From: Cupriavidus oxalaticus
GTDB taxonomy: Bacteria > Pseudomonadota > Gammaproteobacteria > Burkholderiales > Burkholderiaceae
Assembly: GCF_016894385.1 (NCBI RefSeq)
Contig: NZ_CP069812.1
Location: 1,798,001 to 1,862,000 of the forward strand
Length of the DNA stretch: 64,000 nucleotides
Direction of reading: 5' to 3'
This document shows positions 18,099-28,354 of this stretch, one piece after another. The stretch's first letter is position 1; every line of letters starts with the position of its first letter. The position numbers were made by a program, and so were the translations under genes. The notes below the pieces were generated by a model. The model worked only from the letters and a program-made list of their open reading frames with translations, had not been told where the DNA came from and searched no databases.

Positions 18099-18707
18099 CT
18101 AGCCGATGCCCTCGTCCTTCAATGCTTGCTGCACCGCTGGACGCGCCGCGACTCTCGACCGATACGCTTGCAGCGCGGGCCAGCGGTCAAGCGGCAGCTT
18201 GAAATGGTCAGGCCACCTGAGGATGGTGAACAGATAGGCGTCCGCGATGCTGAACTGGCCCATCAGATAGTCCTTGTCTGCAAGCTGCGGCGCCAGCCAG
18301 TCGAACCGCTGCGACAGGCGCGCCCACGTCGCGTCTTTCTGTTCCTGTGGCGTGTCCGGTTTCCAGAATGGCCCGAAGCCCTTGTGTAACTCGGCCGAAA
18401 TGAAATTCAGCCACTCCTGCACGCGGTAGCGCTCGAACGTATTGCACTTGGGGGCGAGGCCCTTGTCGGGCGCTTGGTCGGCAATGTACTGGACCACCAC
18501 TGCCGCCTCAGTCAGCACATCGCCGTTGTCGAGCGCAAGCGTCGGCACATAGCCCTTGGCGTTGAGGGTCTTGTAGTCAACGCCGCTCTCGGTTGTGTGC
18601 GGCTGGGCGCGCAAGTCGACGCGCTCGGTGGAGAAGGGAAGGCCGGCCTCGAGGAGGACGATGTGCGGCGCCAGCGAACACGCGCCGGGAGCGTAGTACA
18701 GCTTCAT
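18099..18707 (-). CDS. Glutathione S-transferase, beta class-like
   Basis: A 202-residue cytosolic GST. The thioredoxin-like N-terminal domain begins MKLYYAPGACSLAPHIVL, with Cys10 as in bacterial beta-class enzymes, followed by GYVPTLALDNGDVLTEAAVV, the cis-Pro and SNAIL-type glutathione loop. The helical C-terminal domain contains FSIADAYLFTILRW. The start at 18707 is chosen because the family sequence begins there and GGAGACACC precedes it; a longer upstream frame to 18842 is not supported. Family members conjugate glutathione to electrophiles or bind antibiotics. Confidence 0.93.
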   Translation of the reverse strand: MKLYYAPGACSLAPHIVLLEAGLPFSTERVDLRAQPHTTESGVDYKTLNAKGYVPTLALDNGDVLTEAAVVVQYIADQAPDKGLAPKCNTFERYRVQEWLNFISAELHKGFGPFWKPDTPQEQKDATWARLSQRFDWLAPQLADKDYLMGQFSIADAYLFTILRWPDHFKLPLDRWPALQAYRSRVAARPAVQQALKDEGIG

Positions 18708-18781
18708 GATTGGTGTCTCCTTGATAACGCTGCTCCAGCGTTGACAGTGGATGATGAGGTGCGTGCAAGGTCGCGCAGGCG

Positions 18782-18934
18782 TTACGAGTGGGTGAGCAAC
18801 GAACGTGCCCGGGGCCTGACGCGGGGCGCGGCAGCAAACCACCAGGTACTGGCGCCCAATATCCCTGCCATCACTCCGCTCAGCCAGCTGACCAGCGCCA
18901 ACGGAGCCTTAATCATTTGCGGTGCCTGATTCAT
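18782..18934 (-). CDS. Small membrane protein, 50 residues
   Basis: A short reverse frame starts at 18934 (MNQAPQMIKAPLALVSWLSG) and ends at 18782. An excellent AAGGAG ribosome-binding site sits 7 bp before the ATG. Residues 11-36 form one hydrophobic segment containing a Trp pair, followed by an Arg-rich tail (RVRPRARSLL) that would stay in the cytoplasm. It lies 74 bp upstream of the GST gene on the same strand, so it may share its transcript. I do not recognise the family. The ribosome-binding site and membrane segment support translation. Confidence 0.55.
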   Translation of the reverse strand: MNQAPQMIKAPLALVSWLSGVMAGILGASTWWFAAAPRVRPRARSLLTHS

Positions 18935-19275
18935 CACATTCTCCTTGGAGCCTGACTCCAATTATGGTGAAGAAGTAGGGTCCACGGGGCAGAGCGTGGA
19001 GTTTCTTTCGGATCGCGTAGTTTTTGCCGTGCGGCCATGCTGCTGTACCAGCCTGGTTCTGTCAGGCCACCACGTAAGTGGTTGAAATATGAGCCGCCGA
19101 TAATCGGCCTAACCAATTCGTCGAGTCGCGCTAGACTTTGTCGGCTGCGCCTGCAATTGGCGCTGCGGCTGGACCCATTGCGGGCATGGCGTGTGCGTCA
19201 CCTGGATCGCTTCGCCGGCCAACCGGTTCGCCGGCGACATTCTGACTCGGCTTCATTCCTACGCGGGACATCGCA

Positions 19276-20472
19276 ATGCAACGATCACGCGGCTGCAGCG
19301 CCCGGGTTTCGGTCACGCTGGCCATCGCCATGTCAATGCTTGCCGGATGCGGCAACAAGAAAGAGGCCGCGGCCTCGCCGCCACCGCAAGTGAGCGTGGT
19401 CACGCTCAAGGCCGAGCAACTGACACTGGATACCCAGCTGCCGGGGCGCACCACGGCGTACCGCATTGCCGAAGTCAGGCCGCAGGTGGACGGCATCATC
19501 CTGCGCCGCCTGTTCAAGGAGGGCAGCGACGTCACGCAGGGCCAGCAGCTGTACCAGATCGACGCGTCTACCTACGAGGCCACCTACAAGAGCGCGAGGG
19601 CGACGCTGGAATCCACCCGCCTGCTGGCGGAGCGCTACGGGCGCCTGGTCGGTGACGAGGCGGTCAGCAAGCAGCAGTATGACGAGGCCAGGGCCGCCTG
19701 GCTGCAGGCGCAGGCCGCGGTGGACCGCGCCGAGATCAACCTGCGCTATACCAGGGTGCTGGCGCCGATCTCCGGGCGCATCGGGCGCTCGAATGTGACC
19801 GAAGGCGCGCTGGTCACCAACGGCCAGGCCGCCGCGCTGTCAGTGGTGCAGCAGCTCGACCCGATCTACGTCGACGTGACCCAGCCATCTTCGTCGCTGC
19901 TGCGGCTGCGCCGCGAACTGGCCAATGGTGCGCTGCAGAGTGCCGGCACCAACGCGGCCCAGGTCAGCCTGGTGCTCGAAGACGGTACCCGCTATCCCGA
20001 AACCGGCCGCCTGGAGTTCTCTGAAGTGGCGGTGGACCAGGGTACCGGCTCGGTGACGCTGCGCGCGGTGTTTCCCAACCCGCGCCATGAGCTGCTGCCG
20101 GGCATGTTTGTCCATGCCCGCCTGCGTGAAGGCGTCAAGACCGATGCGCTGCTCGTGCCGCAGCAGGGGGTGACGCGCGATCTCAAGGGCCAGGCGACGG
20201 CGCTGGTGGTCAATGCCAGGGACGAGGTGGAACTGCGCCAGATCCGCACCGAGCGCGCCGTTGGCGACAAGTGGCTGGTGTCCGACGGCCTCAGTGACGG
20301 CGACCGCGTCATCGTGGAGGGCCTGCAGTTCGTGCGGCCCGGGGCCAAAGTGCGCGTAGCCCAGGCCGGGAGCGGGGCGGGCGCGCCGGTGGCTGCTGCC
20401 TCCGGCCCGTCCGCACCATCCGCACCATCCGCACCATCCGCTCCATCCGCTCCATCGGCGGCCAAGCGCTGA
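19276..20472 (+). CDS. RND efflux periplasmic adaptor (AcrA/MexA-like lipoprotein)
   Basis: A 398-residue membrane fusion protein. The lipobox is MLAGC with the lipidated Cys at 25. The beta-barrel/lipoyl part has VRPQVDGIILRRLFKEGSDVTQGQQLYQID and the coiled-coil hairpin has AQAAVDRAEINLRYTRVLAPISGRIGRS. The C-terminus ends in a low-complexity APS repeat that is not part of the fold. It links the inner-membrane pump (next gene, 27 bp on) to the outer-membrane channel. The three genes form a classical tripartite efflux operon for drugs and organic compounds. Confidence 0.95.
   Translation: MQRSRGCSARVSVTLAIAMSMLAGCGNKKEAAASPPPQVSVVTLKAEQLTLDTQLPGRTTAYRIAEVRPQVDGIILRRLFKEGSDVTQGQQLYQIDASTYEATYKSARATLESTRLLAERYGRLVGDEAVSKQQYDEARAAWLQAQAAVDRAEINLRYTRVLAPISGRIGRSNVTEGALVTNGQAAALSVVQQLDPIYVDVTQPSSSLLRLRRELANGALQSAGTNAAQVSLVLEDGTRYPETGRLEFSEVAVDQGTGSVTLRAVFPNPRHELLPGMFVHARLREGVKTDALLVPQQGVTRDLKGQATALVVNARDEVELRQIRTERAVGDKWLVSDGLSDGDRVIVEGLQFVRPGAKVRVAQAGSGAGAPVAAASGPSAPSAPSAPSAPSAPSAAKR
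20413..20457 (+). repeat. 9-bp tandem repeat encoding Ala-Pro-Ser
   Basis: Five 9-bp units lie at the 3' end of the adaptor gene: three GCACCATCC copies, then GCTCCATCC and GCTCCATCG. Length change by slippage would keep the frame and only vary the tail length. Confidence 0.85.
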
Positions 20473-20499
20473 GCGCACCGTCCGGGCAAGGGAGTCGCC

Positions 20500-23400
20500 A
20501 TGTCCAACTTCTTTATCGACCGGCCCATCTTCGCGTGGGTGATCGCCCTGGTCATCATGCTGGCCGGCGTGCTGTCGATTCGTGCGCTGCCCATCAGCCA
20601 GTATCCGGCCATCGCGCCGCCCACCATCGCCATCTCGGTCAACTACCCCGGCGCCTCCGCCGAGACGGTGCAGGACACCGTGGTGCAGGTGATCGAGCAG
20701 CAGCTCAACGGCCTGGACCGCCTGCGCTATATCTCCTCCGAAAGCAACGCCGACGGCAGCATGACGATCACGGTGACCTTCGAGCAGGGCACCAATCCGG
20801 ATATTGCCCAGGTGCAGGTGCAGAACAAGCTGGCGCTGGCGCAGCCTCTGCTGCCGCAGGAAGTGCAGCAGCAAGGCATCCGCGTGACCAAGTCGGTGCG
20901 CAACTTCCTGGTCATCGTGGGCCTGGTTTCCACGGATCCCAAGGTGGCGCGCGAAGACCTGTCGAACTACATTGTCTCGAGTCTCCAGGACCCGCTGTCG
21001 CGCACCTACGGCGTGGGCGACTTCCAGGTGTTCGGCGCGCAGTATGCCATGCGGGTATGGATGGACCCGGCCCGGCTCAACAGCTACCAGCTCACGCCGC
21101 TGGACGTGAGCAACGCGATCAGGGCGCAGAACGTCCAGGTTGCCTCGGGCCAGCTGGGCGGCCTGCCGGCGGTGCGCGGCCAGCAGCTCAACGCAAGCGT
21201 GATCGGCAAGACCCGGCTGCAGACCAGCGAGCAGTTCGGCAACATCCTGCTCAAGGTCAATCCGGACGGCTCCCAGGTACGCCTGAAGGACGTGGCCGAG
21301 GTGGGCCTGGGCGGGCAGGACTACAACATCAACGCGCAGTACAACGGCCAGGCGGCCTCGGGCATTGCCGTGCGGCTGGCCGCGGGGGCCAACGCGCTGG
21401 AAACCGTGCGCGCCATCCGCAAGACGCTGGACGGGCTGGAGCCGTTCTTCCCGCCCGGGATGAAGGTGGTCTTTCCGTATGACACCTCGCCGGTGATCGC
21501 AGGCTCCATCCAGGAAGTGGTGAAGACGCTGATGGAAGCCATCGTCCTGGTGTTCCTGGTGATGTACCTGTTCCTGCAGAACGTGCGCGCCACGCTGATC
21601 CCCACCATCGCCGTGCCGGTGGTGCTGCTGGGCACCTTTGGCGTGCTGGCGGCGTTCGGCTACACCATCAACACGCTGACCATGTTCGGCATGGTGCTGG
21701 CCATCGGGCTGCTGGTGGATGACGCCATCGTCGTGGTCGAGAACGTCGAACGCGTGATGGCCGAGGAAGGCCTCCCGCCCAGGGAGGCGACGCGGCGCTC
21801 GATGGGCCAGATCCAGGGCGCGCTGGTGGGCATTGCCATGGTGCTCTCGGCGGTGTTCCTGCCGATGGCGTTCTTCGGCGGCTCGACCGGCGTGATCTAC
21901 CGGCAGTTCTCCATCACCATTGTCTCGTCCATGGTGCTGTCGGTGCTGGTCGCGCTGATCCTGACGCCGGCCCTGTGCGCCACCATGCTCCAGCCCATCG
22001 AAAAGGGCGATCATGGCGAGAACAAGGGTGGCTTCTTTGGCTGGTTCAACCGCAGGTTCAGCGCGGCCACCCAGCGCTACGAACGCAGCGTGTCGGGCAT
22101 CCTGAAGCGCCGCCTGCCGTTCCTGCTGATCTACGTGGCTATCCTGGTGGTGATGGGCTTCCTGTTCACGCGCATCCCCACTTCATTCCTGCCCGAAGAA
22201 GACCAGGGCGTGCTGTACGCGCAGGTGCAGACGCCTGCCGGCGCCACCGCCGAGCGCACGCAGAAGGTGCTCGACCAGATGCGCGAATACCTGCTCAAGG
22301 AAGAGGGCGGCGTGGTGGCATCGCTGTTCACCGTCAACGGCTTCAACTTTGCCGGCCGCGGCCAGAACTCGGGCCTGGCATTCATTCTGCTCAAGCCATG
22401 GGCGCAGCGCAGCGGGGACAGCACCAGCGTATTCGACCTGGCCGCGCGCGCACAGCGCAAGTTCATGAGTTTTCGCGATTCGATGTCGTTCGCGTTCGCC
22501 CCGCCCGCGGTGCAGGAGCTGGGCAATGCCACCGGCTTTGACCTCTACCTGCAGGACCAGGCCGGCATTGGCCACGTGGCGCTGATGAACGCGCGTGACA
22601 AGTTCCTGGCGCTGGCCGCGCAAAGCCCGGTGCTGCAGCGCGTGCGTCCCAACGGCCTCAATGACCAGCCGCAATACCAGTTGGTGATCGACGACGAGAA
22701 GGCGCGCGCGCTCGGCGTTTCGCTGGCCGACATCAACAGCACGGTGTCGATCGCCTGGGGTTCCAGCTACGTCAACGACTTTATCGACCGCGGCCGGGTC
22801 AAGCGCGTCTACGTGCAGGGCCGCCCGGATTCCCGCATGAACCCGGACGATATCGACAAATGGTTTGTGCGCAACGACAAGGGCGAAATGGTGCCGTTCT
22901 CAGCCTTTGCCGACGGCAAGTGGGGCTATGGCTCGCCCAAGCTGCAGCGCTACAACGGCGTGGCCGCTGTGGAAGTGCTCGGCGAGCCCGCGCCCGGGCG
23001 CAGTTCCGGCGAGGCCATGAACGCGATCGAGCAGATCATGAAGCAGATGCCGCCAGGCGTGGGTTATGCCTGGACCGGCCTGTCCTACGAGGAACGGCTG
23101 TCGGGCTCGCAGGCGCCGGCGCTCTATGCGCTCTCGCTGCTGGTGGTGTTCCTGTGCCTGGCCGCGCTGTACGAAAGCTGGTCGATCCCGTTCTCGGTGA
23201 TGCTGGTGGTGCCGCTCGGCGTGATCGGCGCACTGCTTGCCACGCTGGGGCGCGGCTTGTCGAATGACGTTTTCTTCCAGGTGGGTTTGCTGACCACCAT
23301 CGGCCTGTCAGCCAAGAACGCCATCCTGATCGTGGAATTCGCCAAGAGCGAATACGAACAGGGCAAGGGCCTGGTCGAGGCCGCCGTGGAGGCATGCCGC

Positions 23401-23652
23401 TTGCGCCTGCGCCCCATCGTGATGACTTCGCTGGCCTTCATGCTCGGCGTGTTCCCGCTGGCCGTGTCGACCGGGGCCGGGGCCGGCAGCCAGCACGCCA
23501 TCGGCACCGGCGTGATCGGCGGCATGATCACTGCCACGGTACTGGCGATTTTCTGGGTGCCGCTGTTCTTTGTCGTTGTCACCTCCATGTTCGGACGCAA
23601 GCGCAGGCCGCAGCCGCATGACGCCTCCGTGGAAAAAGGCGCGCTGGAATGA
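20500..23652 (+). CDS. RND multidrug efflux pump, inner-membrane subunit (AcrB/MexB-like)
   Basis: A 1050-residue HAE1-family pump that exchanges protons for drugs. It begins [21 protein letters not shown], the standard first membrane helix. The proton-relay pair is in [18 protein letters not shown]. It has 12 predicted membrane helices and two large periplasmic loops, with [13 protein letters not shown] and [20 protein letters not shown] as family landmarks. It overlaps the channel gene by 4 bp and follows the adaptor by 27 bp. No dedicated regulator is adjacent. Length and motifs are full and intact. Confidence 0.97.
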   Translation: MSNFFIDRPIFAWVIALVIMLAGVLSIRALPISQYPAIAPPTIAISVNYPGASAETVQDTVVQVIEQQLNGLDRLRYISSESNADGSMTITVTFEQGTNPDIAQVQVQNKLALAQPLLPQEVQQQGIRVTKSVRNFLVIVGLVSTDPKVAREDLSNYIVSSLQDPLSRTYGVGDFQVFGAQYAMRVWMDPARLNSYQLTPLDVSNAIRAQNVQVASGQLGGLPAVRGQQLNASVIGKTRLQTSEQFGNILLKVNPDGSQVRLKDVAEVGLGGQDYNINAQYNGQAASGIAVRLAAGANALETVRAIRKTLDGLEPFFPPGMKVVFPYDTSPVIAGSIQEVVKTLMEAIVLVFLVMYLFLQNVRATLIPTIAVPVVLLGTFGVLAAFGYTINTLTMFGMVLAIGLLVDDAIVVVENVERVMAEEGLPPREATRRSMGQIQGALVGIAMVLSAVFLPMAFFGGSTGVIYRQFSITIVSSMVLSVLVALILTPALCATMLQPIEKGDHGENKGGFFGWFNRRFSAATQRYERSVSGILKRRLPFLLIYVAILVVMGFLFTRIPTSFLPEEDQGVLYAQVQTPAGATAERTQKVLDQMREYLLKEEGGVVASLFTVNGFNFAGRGQNSGLAFILLKPWAQRSGDSTSVFDLAARAQRKFMSFRDSMSFAFAPPAVQELGNATGFDLYLQDQAGIGHVALMNARDKFLALAAQSPVLQRVRPNGLNDQPQYQLVIDDEKARALGVSLADINSTVSIAWGSSYVNDFIDRGRVKRVYVQGRPDSRMNPDDIDKWFVRNDKGEMVPFSAFADGKWGYGSPKLQRYNGVAAVEVLGEPAPGRSSGEAMNAIEQIMKQMPPGVGYAWTGLSYEERLSGSQAPALYALSLLVVFLCLAALYESWSIPFSVMLVVPLGVIGALLATLGRGLSNDVFFQVGLLTTIGLSAKNAILIVEFAKSEYEQGKGLVEAAVEACRLRLRPIVMTSLAFMLGVFPLAVSTGAGAGSQHAIGTGVIGGMITATVLAIFWVPLFFVVVTSMFGRKRRPQPHDASVEKGALE

Positions 23653-25106
23653 AGACAACCGTGCTCTGCGCTGCCGCCGTGGCCATGCTGGCCGGCTGCA
23701 GCCTGATCCCCAGGTACGAGCGCCCGGCCTCGCCGGTGGCGGCAGCGTACCCGCAGGGCCCGGCCTACCTGCCCGCCGATGCCGCCGCCGAAGCCGGCCA
23801 GGTGCCCGCGGTGGAGCTGGGCTGGCGCGAATTCTTCGCCGATGCGCGCCTGCGCCGTCTCATCGAACTGGCGCTGGAGAACAACCGTGACCTGCGCGTG
23901 GCCGTCCTTAACGTGGAGGCGTTCGGGGCACAGTACCGCATCCAGCGCGCCGACCTGTTTCCCGCCATCGGCGCGGCCGCACAGGGCACGCGCCAGCGCA
24001 TTCCCGCCGACCTGTCCGCCACCGGGCAGCGCCTGATCAGCAGCCAGTACGGCGTGTCGCTGGGCACCACGGCGTGGGAGATCGACCTGTTCGGCCGCCT
24101 GCGCAGCCTCAGCGAAGCCGCGCTCGAACAGTATTTCGCCAGCGGCGAGGCTCGCCGCAGCGCCCAGATCTCGCTGGTGGCGGCCGTTGCCAGCGCCTAC
24201 CTGACCCAGCGCGCCGATGAAACCCTGCTGCGGCTCACCCGGGAAACCCTGGCCAACTATGAGCGCAGCTATGGCCTGACCCGGCGCAGTTACGAGGAAG
24301 GGATCGCGTCCCGGCTGGACCTGCGCCAGGCGCAGACCGCCGTGGAAACCGCCCGCGCGAGCCTTGCGCGTTACACCCGGCTGGTTGCCCAGGATGAGAA
24401 TGCGCTGGTGCTGCTGCTCGGCACGACCCTGCCAGCGGACCTGCCGGAAGGCCTGGCGCTGGAGCAGAAGCTGTTCGCCGATGTGCCGGCCGGGCTGCCC
24501 TCAGACCTGCTGCAGAACCGTCCGGACGTGCTCGCGGCCGAGCACCGGCTGCGCTCCGCCAACGCCGATATCGGCGCCGCGCGGGCGGCCTTCTTCCCCA
24601 GCATCAGCCTGACCGCATCGGCGGGCACCGCCAGCAGCCAGCTTTCCGGCCTGTTCGGGGCCGGCTCCGGCACGTGGCTGTTCCAGCCGCGCATCGATCT
24701 GCCGCTGTTTACCGCCGGCAGCCTGCGGGCCAGCCTGGACTACGCCACCATCCAGAAGGACGTCAACGTCGCCCAGTACGAGCGAACGGTGCAGACCGCC
24801 TTCCGCGAGGTGGCCGACGGGCTGGCGGCGCGGGGCACCTACACCAGCCAGCTCCAGGCGCAGGTCCGTTTCGTGGAAGCTGCCCAGGACGCCTATGGCC
24901 TGGCCGACCGGCGCTACCGCACGGGTGTCGACAGCTACCTTGCCGTGCTGGACGCGCAGCGCTCGCTTTACAACGCGCAACAATTGCTGATCGAAGCCCG
25001 GCTCGAGCAACTCTCCAGTGAAGTCAACCTGTACAAGGCCCTGGGCGGCGGCTGGCACGACCAGACCGGCACGCGCACCGAGACGAGGGTTGGCCGGGAT
25101 TCGTAA
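23649..25106 (+). CDS. RND efflux outer-membrane channel lipoprotein (OprM/NodT family)
   Basis: A 485-residue TolC-like channel. The lipobox is MLAGC with Cys at 17. Two repeated outer membrane efflux domains follow; landmarks are [81 protein letters not shown], and the second repeat up to [16 protein letters not shown]. The ATGA overlap with the pump gene shows translational coupling. It completes the tripartite system. Confidence 0.96.
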   Translation: MKTTVLCAAAVAMLAGCSLIPRYERPASPVAAAYPQGPAYLPADAAAEAGQVPAVELGWREFFADARLRRLIELALENNRDLRVAVLNVEAFGAQYRIQRADLFPAIGAAAQGTRQRIPADLSATGQRLISSQYGVSLGTTAWEIDLFGRLRSLSEAALEQYFASGEARRSAQISLVAAVASAYLTQRADETLLRLTRETLANYERSYGLTRRSYEEGIASRLDLRQAQTAVETARASLARYTRLVAQDENALVLLLGTTLPADLPEGLALEQKLFADVPAGLPSDLLQNRPDVLAAEHRLRSANADIGAARAAFFPSISLTASAGTASSQLSGLFGAGSGTWLFQPRIDLPLFTAGSLRASLDYATIQKDVNVAQYERTVQTAFREVADGLAARGTYTSQLQAQVRFVEAAQDAYGLADRRYRTGVDSYLAVLDAQRSLYNAQQLLIEARLEQLSSEVNLYKALGGGWHDQTGTRTETRVGRDS

Positions 25107-25276
25107 GTATGTGGCGCGATGCATGATCGCCAGTCGGCCGATGCATGACTGAATTTCCGGCCCAGTACGGGATTCGCAGGAACTTGCTACATTGCAGACT
25201 GCTGACGAAAACAGCCCCACGCTGCTGCCCCGCTCATCGCAAATCATCGCAAATCTACAGACCAAGGAGACATCGA

Positions 25277-26413
25277 ATGCGCACCGCACTTCAACTTCGT
25301 TCGCAAATCAAGAGCAGCGGTGAACTCGAGCTATCGCTAGCCAGCATCGACACGCCGAACCCTGGCCCGGATGAAGTGCTCATCCGCATTGAAGCCTCTC
25401 CCCTCAACCCGTCCGATCTCGGCCTGCTGTTCGGTGCGGCCGACATGAGCACTGCCAGGGCCAGCGGCACGGCCGAGCGCCCCATCGTCACCGCGCGCGT
25501 TCCGGAAGGCGCGATGCGCAGCATGGCGGGCCGCCTGGATGCGTCCATGCCGGTTGGCAATGAGGGCGCGGGCGTGGTCATCGATGCAGGCTCGTCCCCT
25601 GCGGCGCAAGCCTTGATTGGCAAGACCGTGGCTGCCATCGGCGGCGCGATGTACTCGCAGTACCGCTGCATGCCCGCGGACCAGTGCCTGGTCCTGCCGG
25701 AAGGCGCCACGCCTGCCGACGGCGCGTCGTCATTCGTCAACCCGCTCACCGCACTGGGCATGGTCGAGACCATGCGGCGCGAAGGACATAGCGCCCTGGT
25801 GCACACCGCCGCGGCCTCCAACCTGGGCCAGATGCTCAATCAGATCTGTCTCAAGGACGGCATCAAGCTGGTGAACATCGTGCGCAAGCAAGAGCAGGCG
25901 GACCTGCTCAAGGCACAAGGCGCGGTCTACGTCTGCAACGCCGCGTCGCCCACGTTCATGCAGGACCTCACCGAGGCACTCGTCGCCACTGGCGCAACCA
26001 TCGCGTTCGACGCCACGGGCGGCGGCAAGCTCGGCGGCCAGATCCTCACCTGCATGGAAGCGGCCTTGAACAAGACGGCCCGCGAATACAGCCGCTATGG
26101 CTCGACCACCCACAAGCAGGTCTACCTCTACGGCGGCCTGGACACAAGCCCGACCGAGTTCAACCGCAACTTCGGCATGGCGTGGGGCATGGGCGGCTGG
26201 CTGCTGTTTCCGTTCCTGCAGAAGATCGGGCGCGAGCGGGCCAACGCGCTGAAGCAACGCGTGGTGGCGGAGCTGAAGACCACCTTTGCCAGCCACTACG
26301 CGAAGGAGATCTCGCTGGCCGAGGTGCTGGACCTGGAGATGATCGCCGTCTACAACAAGCGTGCGACGGGGGAGAAGTACTTGATCAACCCGAACAAGGG
26401 CCTGGCCGGATAA
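25277..26413 (+). CDS. Zinc-binding-dehydrogenase-like (MDR family) oxidoreductase
   Basis: A 378-residue medium-chain dehydrogenase/reductase-fold protein. The N-terminal GroES-like domain has PNPGPDEVLIRIEASPLNPSDL and the cofactor domain contains ALVHTAAASNLGQMLNQICL, the Rossmann nucleotide loop. No clear structural-zinc cysteines are seen, which fits the quinone-reductase-type branch. The start at 25277 has an AAGGAGA ribosome-binding site 7 bp upstream; frame sequence before it lacks family similarity. It likely reduces an activated double bond or quinone with NAD(P)H. It stands alone after the RND operon. Confidence 0.87.
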   Translation: MRTALQLRSQIKSSGELELSLASIDTPNPGPDEVLIRIEASPLNPSDLGLLFGAADMSTARASGTAERPIVTARVPEGAMRSMAGRLDASMPVGNEGAGVVIDAGSSPAAQALIGKTVAAIGGAMYSQYRCMPADQCLVLPEGATPADGASSFVNPLTALGMVETMRREGHSALVHTAAASNLGQMLNQICLKDGIKLVNIVRKQEQADLLKAQGAVYVCNAASPTFMQDLTEALVATGATIAFDATGGGKLGGQILTCMEAALNKTAREYSRYGSTTHKQVYLYGGLDTSPTEFNRNFGMAWGMGGWLLFPFLQKIGRERANALKQRVVAELKTTFASHYAKEISLAEVLDLEMIAVYNKRATGEKYLINPNKGLAG

Positions 26414-26934
26414 AAAATTGCTGGTGTGCATGTCATCTGCCTGTTTGCTCCCCTCTCCCGCAAGCGGAAGAGGGAGTCTCCAATCAGCACGTTCGCGCCA
26501 CCGCAGTGCCCAAAGCGCGATGCATCACCATCCCCGCAAATCGGCGAAGGCCCCAAAAAATCCGCCACGTTCCCCCAAGTCCGCGGCAATCTCAATCATC
26601 GGCCCCATTGCCAATGAAGGCCTGACAAGACGGGGCCGTCCATGGGCTTCGAGTTGACTGTGGGCACTCTCCAATTCCCTGTGCCCTTGCCTTACCGACG
26701 CCCGCGCCGGATACACCGGATCACGATTCCAGGGCGGATAACGGTCGACTCTTCGTTCTTGCGGCGCACTGTTTCATCGATGTAACGAAGTAAGGCCGTC
26801 GCATATCTGATCTAGAAAGGCGTACGTTGCGCTTTGCTTTTGGCACCATATAGTGACTCTGCCTGACAAGATCAGCGCGTTTCTGGCGCGCTGATCGCAG
26901 CACCAGTCAACGCGGGATTTCGTGGGAGTGCGAG
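26414..26934. other. 521-bp intergenic region upstream of the RHS cluster
   Basis: No gene is recognised. An imperfect hairpin at 26448-26476 (CTCCCCTCTCCCGC against GCGGAAGAGGGAG) resembles a dispersed intergenic palindrome or terminator after the oxidoreductase. The 120 bp before 26935 should contain the promoter of the eight-gene block. I see no operator palindrome and no linked regulator gene. Confidence 0.45.
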
Positions 26935-27747
26935 ATGAGACGCGTATTCAGATCGGCAGAGCACAATGAAACGTTTCTCAGGGATGGGGCCGTTCTCGCA
27001 CAACTCCTGACGGAAGAGGAAGCGCACGCATTGCAGCGATTTTATTGGAATGAGGCGCCATCTTCCGGACCCGGATTTCACGCCACGATGTTCAGTCACG
27101 ACGCGGAATATCGCGCGCGTGTCGACGAAAAAATAAAAGAATATCTGAGTCATCGTCTTGCAATGTTCCTCGACGATTATCGCTGTGTGGTTGGAAATTT
27201 CGTCGTCAAGGAACATAGCCGCCCGGAAACCGAAGTTTCCCTGCATCAGGACTGGACCTTTGTCGATGAGCGCCTGATGCGCTCGGTCAATGTCTGGTGT
27301 CCTCTCATCGACACCGATGCCTCGAACGGCGGGCAATCGATCTTCAAAGGCAGCCACCGGATCGTCGACGTTCTGCGCGGCCCCTATTTTCCGAATCCAT
27401 TCGTGACGCATGCCGCGACGATCGCGGAGAAGTATCTGATGGACGTTCCGCTGCGCGCCGGGCAGGCGATTATCTACGATCATGCGCTGGTCCATGCCAC
27501 GCCACCAAACCAGAGCCGGCAGACGCGCGTCGCGGCGAACATGGTGCTGGTTCCCGGAGAGGCGCAGCTGCTTCACTGCTATCTCGATCAGGACGCCCCA
27601 CGCGCGCGGCCGGAACTGTTCGCCATCGATGACGGGTTTTTCCTTCACAACAAGATTGGCGATCGGCCAGGCGGCCGCTTTCTTGGTTATGTCGACAACG
27701 CCATTCCGGCCATCGCGCTCGACCAGTTGGCGTTAGTCACGGCATGA
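26935..27747 (+). CDS. PhyH-type Fe(II)/2-oxoglutarate dioxygenase
   Basis: A 270-residue member of the phytanoyl-CoA dioxygenase family. The iron facial triad is visible as H104-Q-D106 in LHQDW and a distal His, probably H187, in DHALVHATPP. A 2-oxoglutarate-binding Arg lies in the following SRQTRVAANM segment. N-terminal sequence FLRDGAVLAQLLTEEEAHAL matches the usual opening. It is the first gene of the RHS block, with a GGGAG ribosome-binding site. Relatives hydroxylate, halogenate or desaturate small metabolites or carrier-bound acyl groups, so it could tailor the product of this cluster. The substrate is unknown. Confidence 0.85.
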   Translation: MRRVFRSAEHNETFLRDGAVLAQLLTEEEAHALQRFYWNEAPSSGPGFHATMFSHDAEYRARVDEKIKEYLSHRLAMFLDDYRCVVGNFVVKEHSRPETEVSLHQDWTFVDERLMRSVNVWCPLIDTDASNGGQSIFKGSHRIVDVLRGPYFPNPFVTHAATIAEKYLMDVPLRAGQAIIYDHALVHATPPNQSRQTRVAANMVLVPGEAQLLHCYLDQDAPRARPELFAIDDGFFLHNKIGDRPGGRFLGYVDNAIPAIALDQLALVTA

Positions 27748-27819
27748 CCCGGTCCAGCCGGCTGTCGCACCCGGCTCACGGTCAATTATCCCAACGTTGC
27801 GACAAAGGAGTCGTACGCA

Positions 27820-28311
27820 ATGACTAACGAGCAAATGGAAGAATTCCTCGCCATCGGCGAGCAGTTTGGGCATAGCCGAACCCACCTCCTGGCGCGCGGA
27901 TCACAGGCTTCCACGGTAACGGTGACAGATATCGAGCAGCTCCGCGCCCTGGTGCGTCCGCGCAACCCGCAACAGTTGCAGGACCGCGAAGCCGATATCA
28001 GCCAGCGTTCAGCGGGAAGAGCAAGGACGCTTGCGGAACACATCGAATCGTACCTGTACGGGCAGGGCGAGCTTTCCTCGTCGCAAGTGAAGGCGGCAAA
28101 TGGGGGGCTGCCGGTGAACGTGCGCCTTGTGTCCGAGGGCACCTCCACGATGCCGCATGGGGAAACCGTGATCGGACCCAGTGCCGATCCCACCGTCTGG
28201 AATTGCGGAACGCTGAATTTCTACAGCGATTCCGTGCTGACGGTGAAGAACACGTACTTCACCCTTAACGTGCAGAACCTGGTGATGCAATACGTGGACC
28301 CCAAACATTAA
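27820..28311 (+). CDS. Conserved-looking hypothetical protein in RHS cluster
   Basis: A 163-residue protein I do not recognise. It begins with an acidic helical region (MTNEQMEEFLAIGEQFG), has a helical middle rich in Arg and Gln (RPRNPQQLQDREADISQRSAGRA) and ends in a beta-rich part (NVRLVSEGTSTMPHGETVIG, then LNFYSDSVLTVKNTYFTLNV). There is no signal peptide or membrane segment. A strong AAAGGAG ribosome-binding site precedes it. It lies 72 bp after the dioxygenase and 43 bp before the glycine-rich gene. The C-terminal beta part could be a binding or assembly module; this is speculation. Confidence 0.7.
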   Translation: MTNEQMEEFLAIGEQFGHSRTHLLARGSQASTVTVTDIEQLRALVRPRNPQQLQDREADISQRSAGRARTLAEHIESYLYGQGELSSSQVKAANGGLPVNVRLVSEGTSTMPHGETVIGPSADPTVWNCGTLNFYSDSVLTVKNTYFTLNVQNLVMQYVDPKH

Positions 28312-28354
28312 GTAGCCAGCTAAGCAGCCAGCACGGATCGAACGGGAGAGTCAT

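Noticed and set aside
19840..22014. A 724-codon reverse frame across the RND adaptor and pump
   Set aside because: His/Arg/Gln-rich shadow of two clearly real forward genes.
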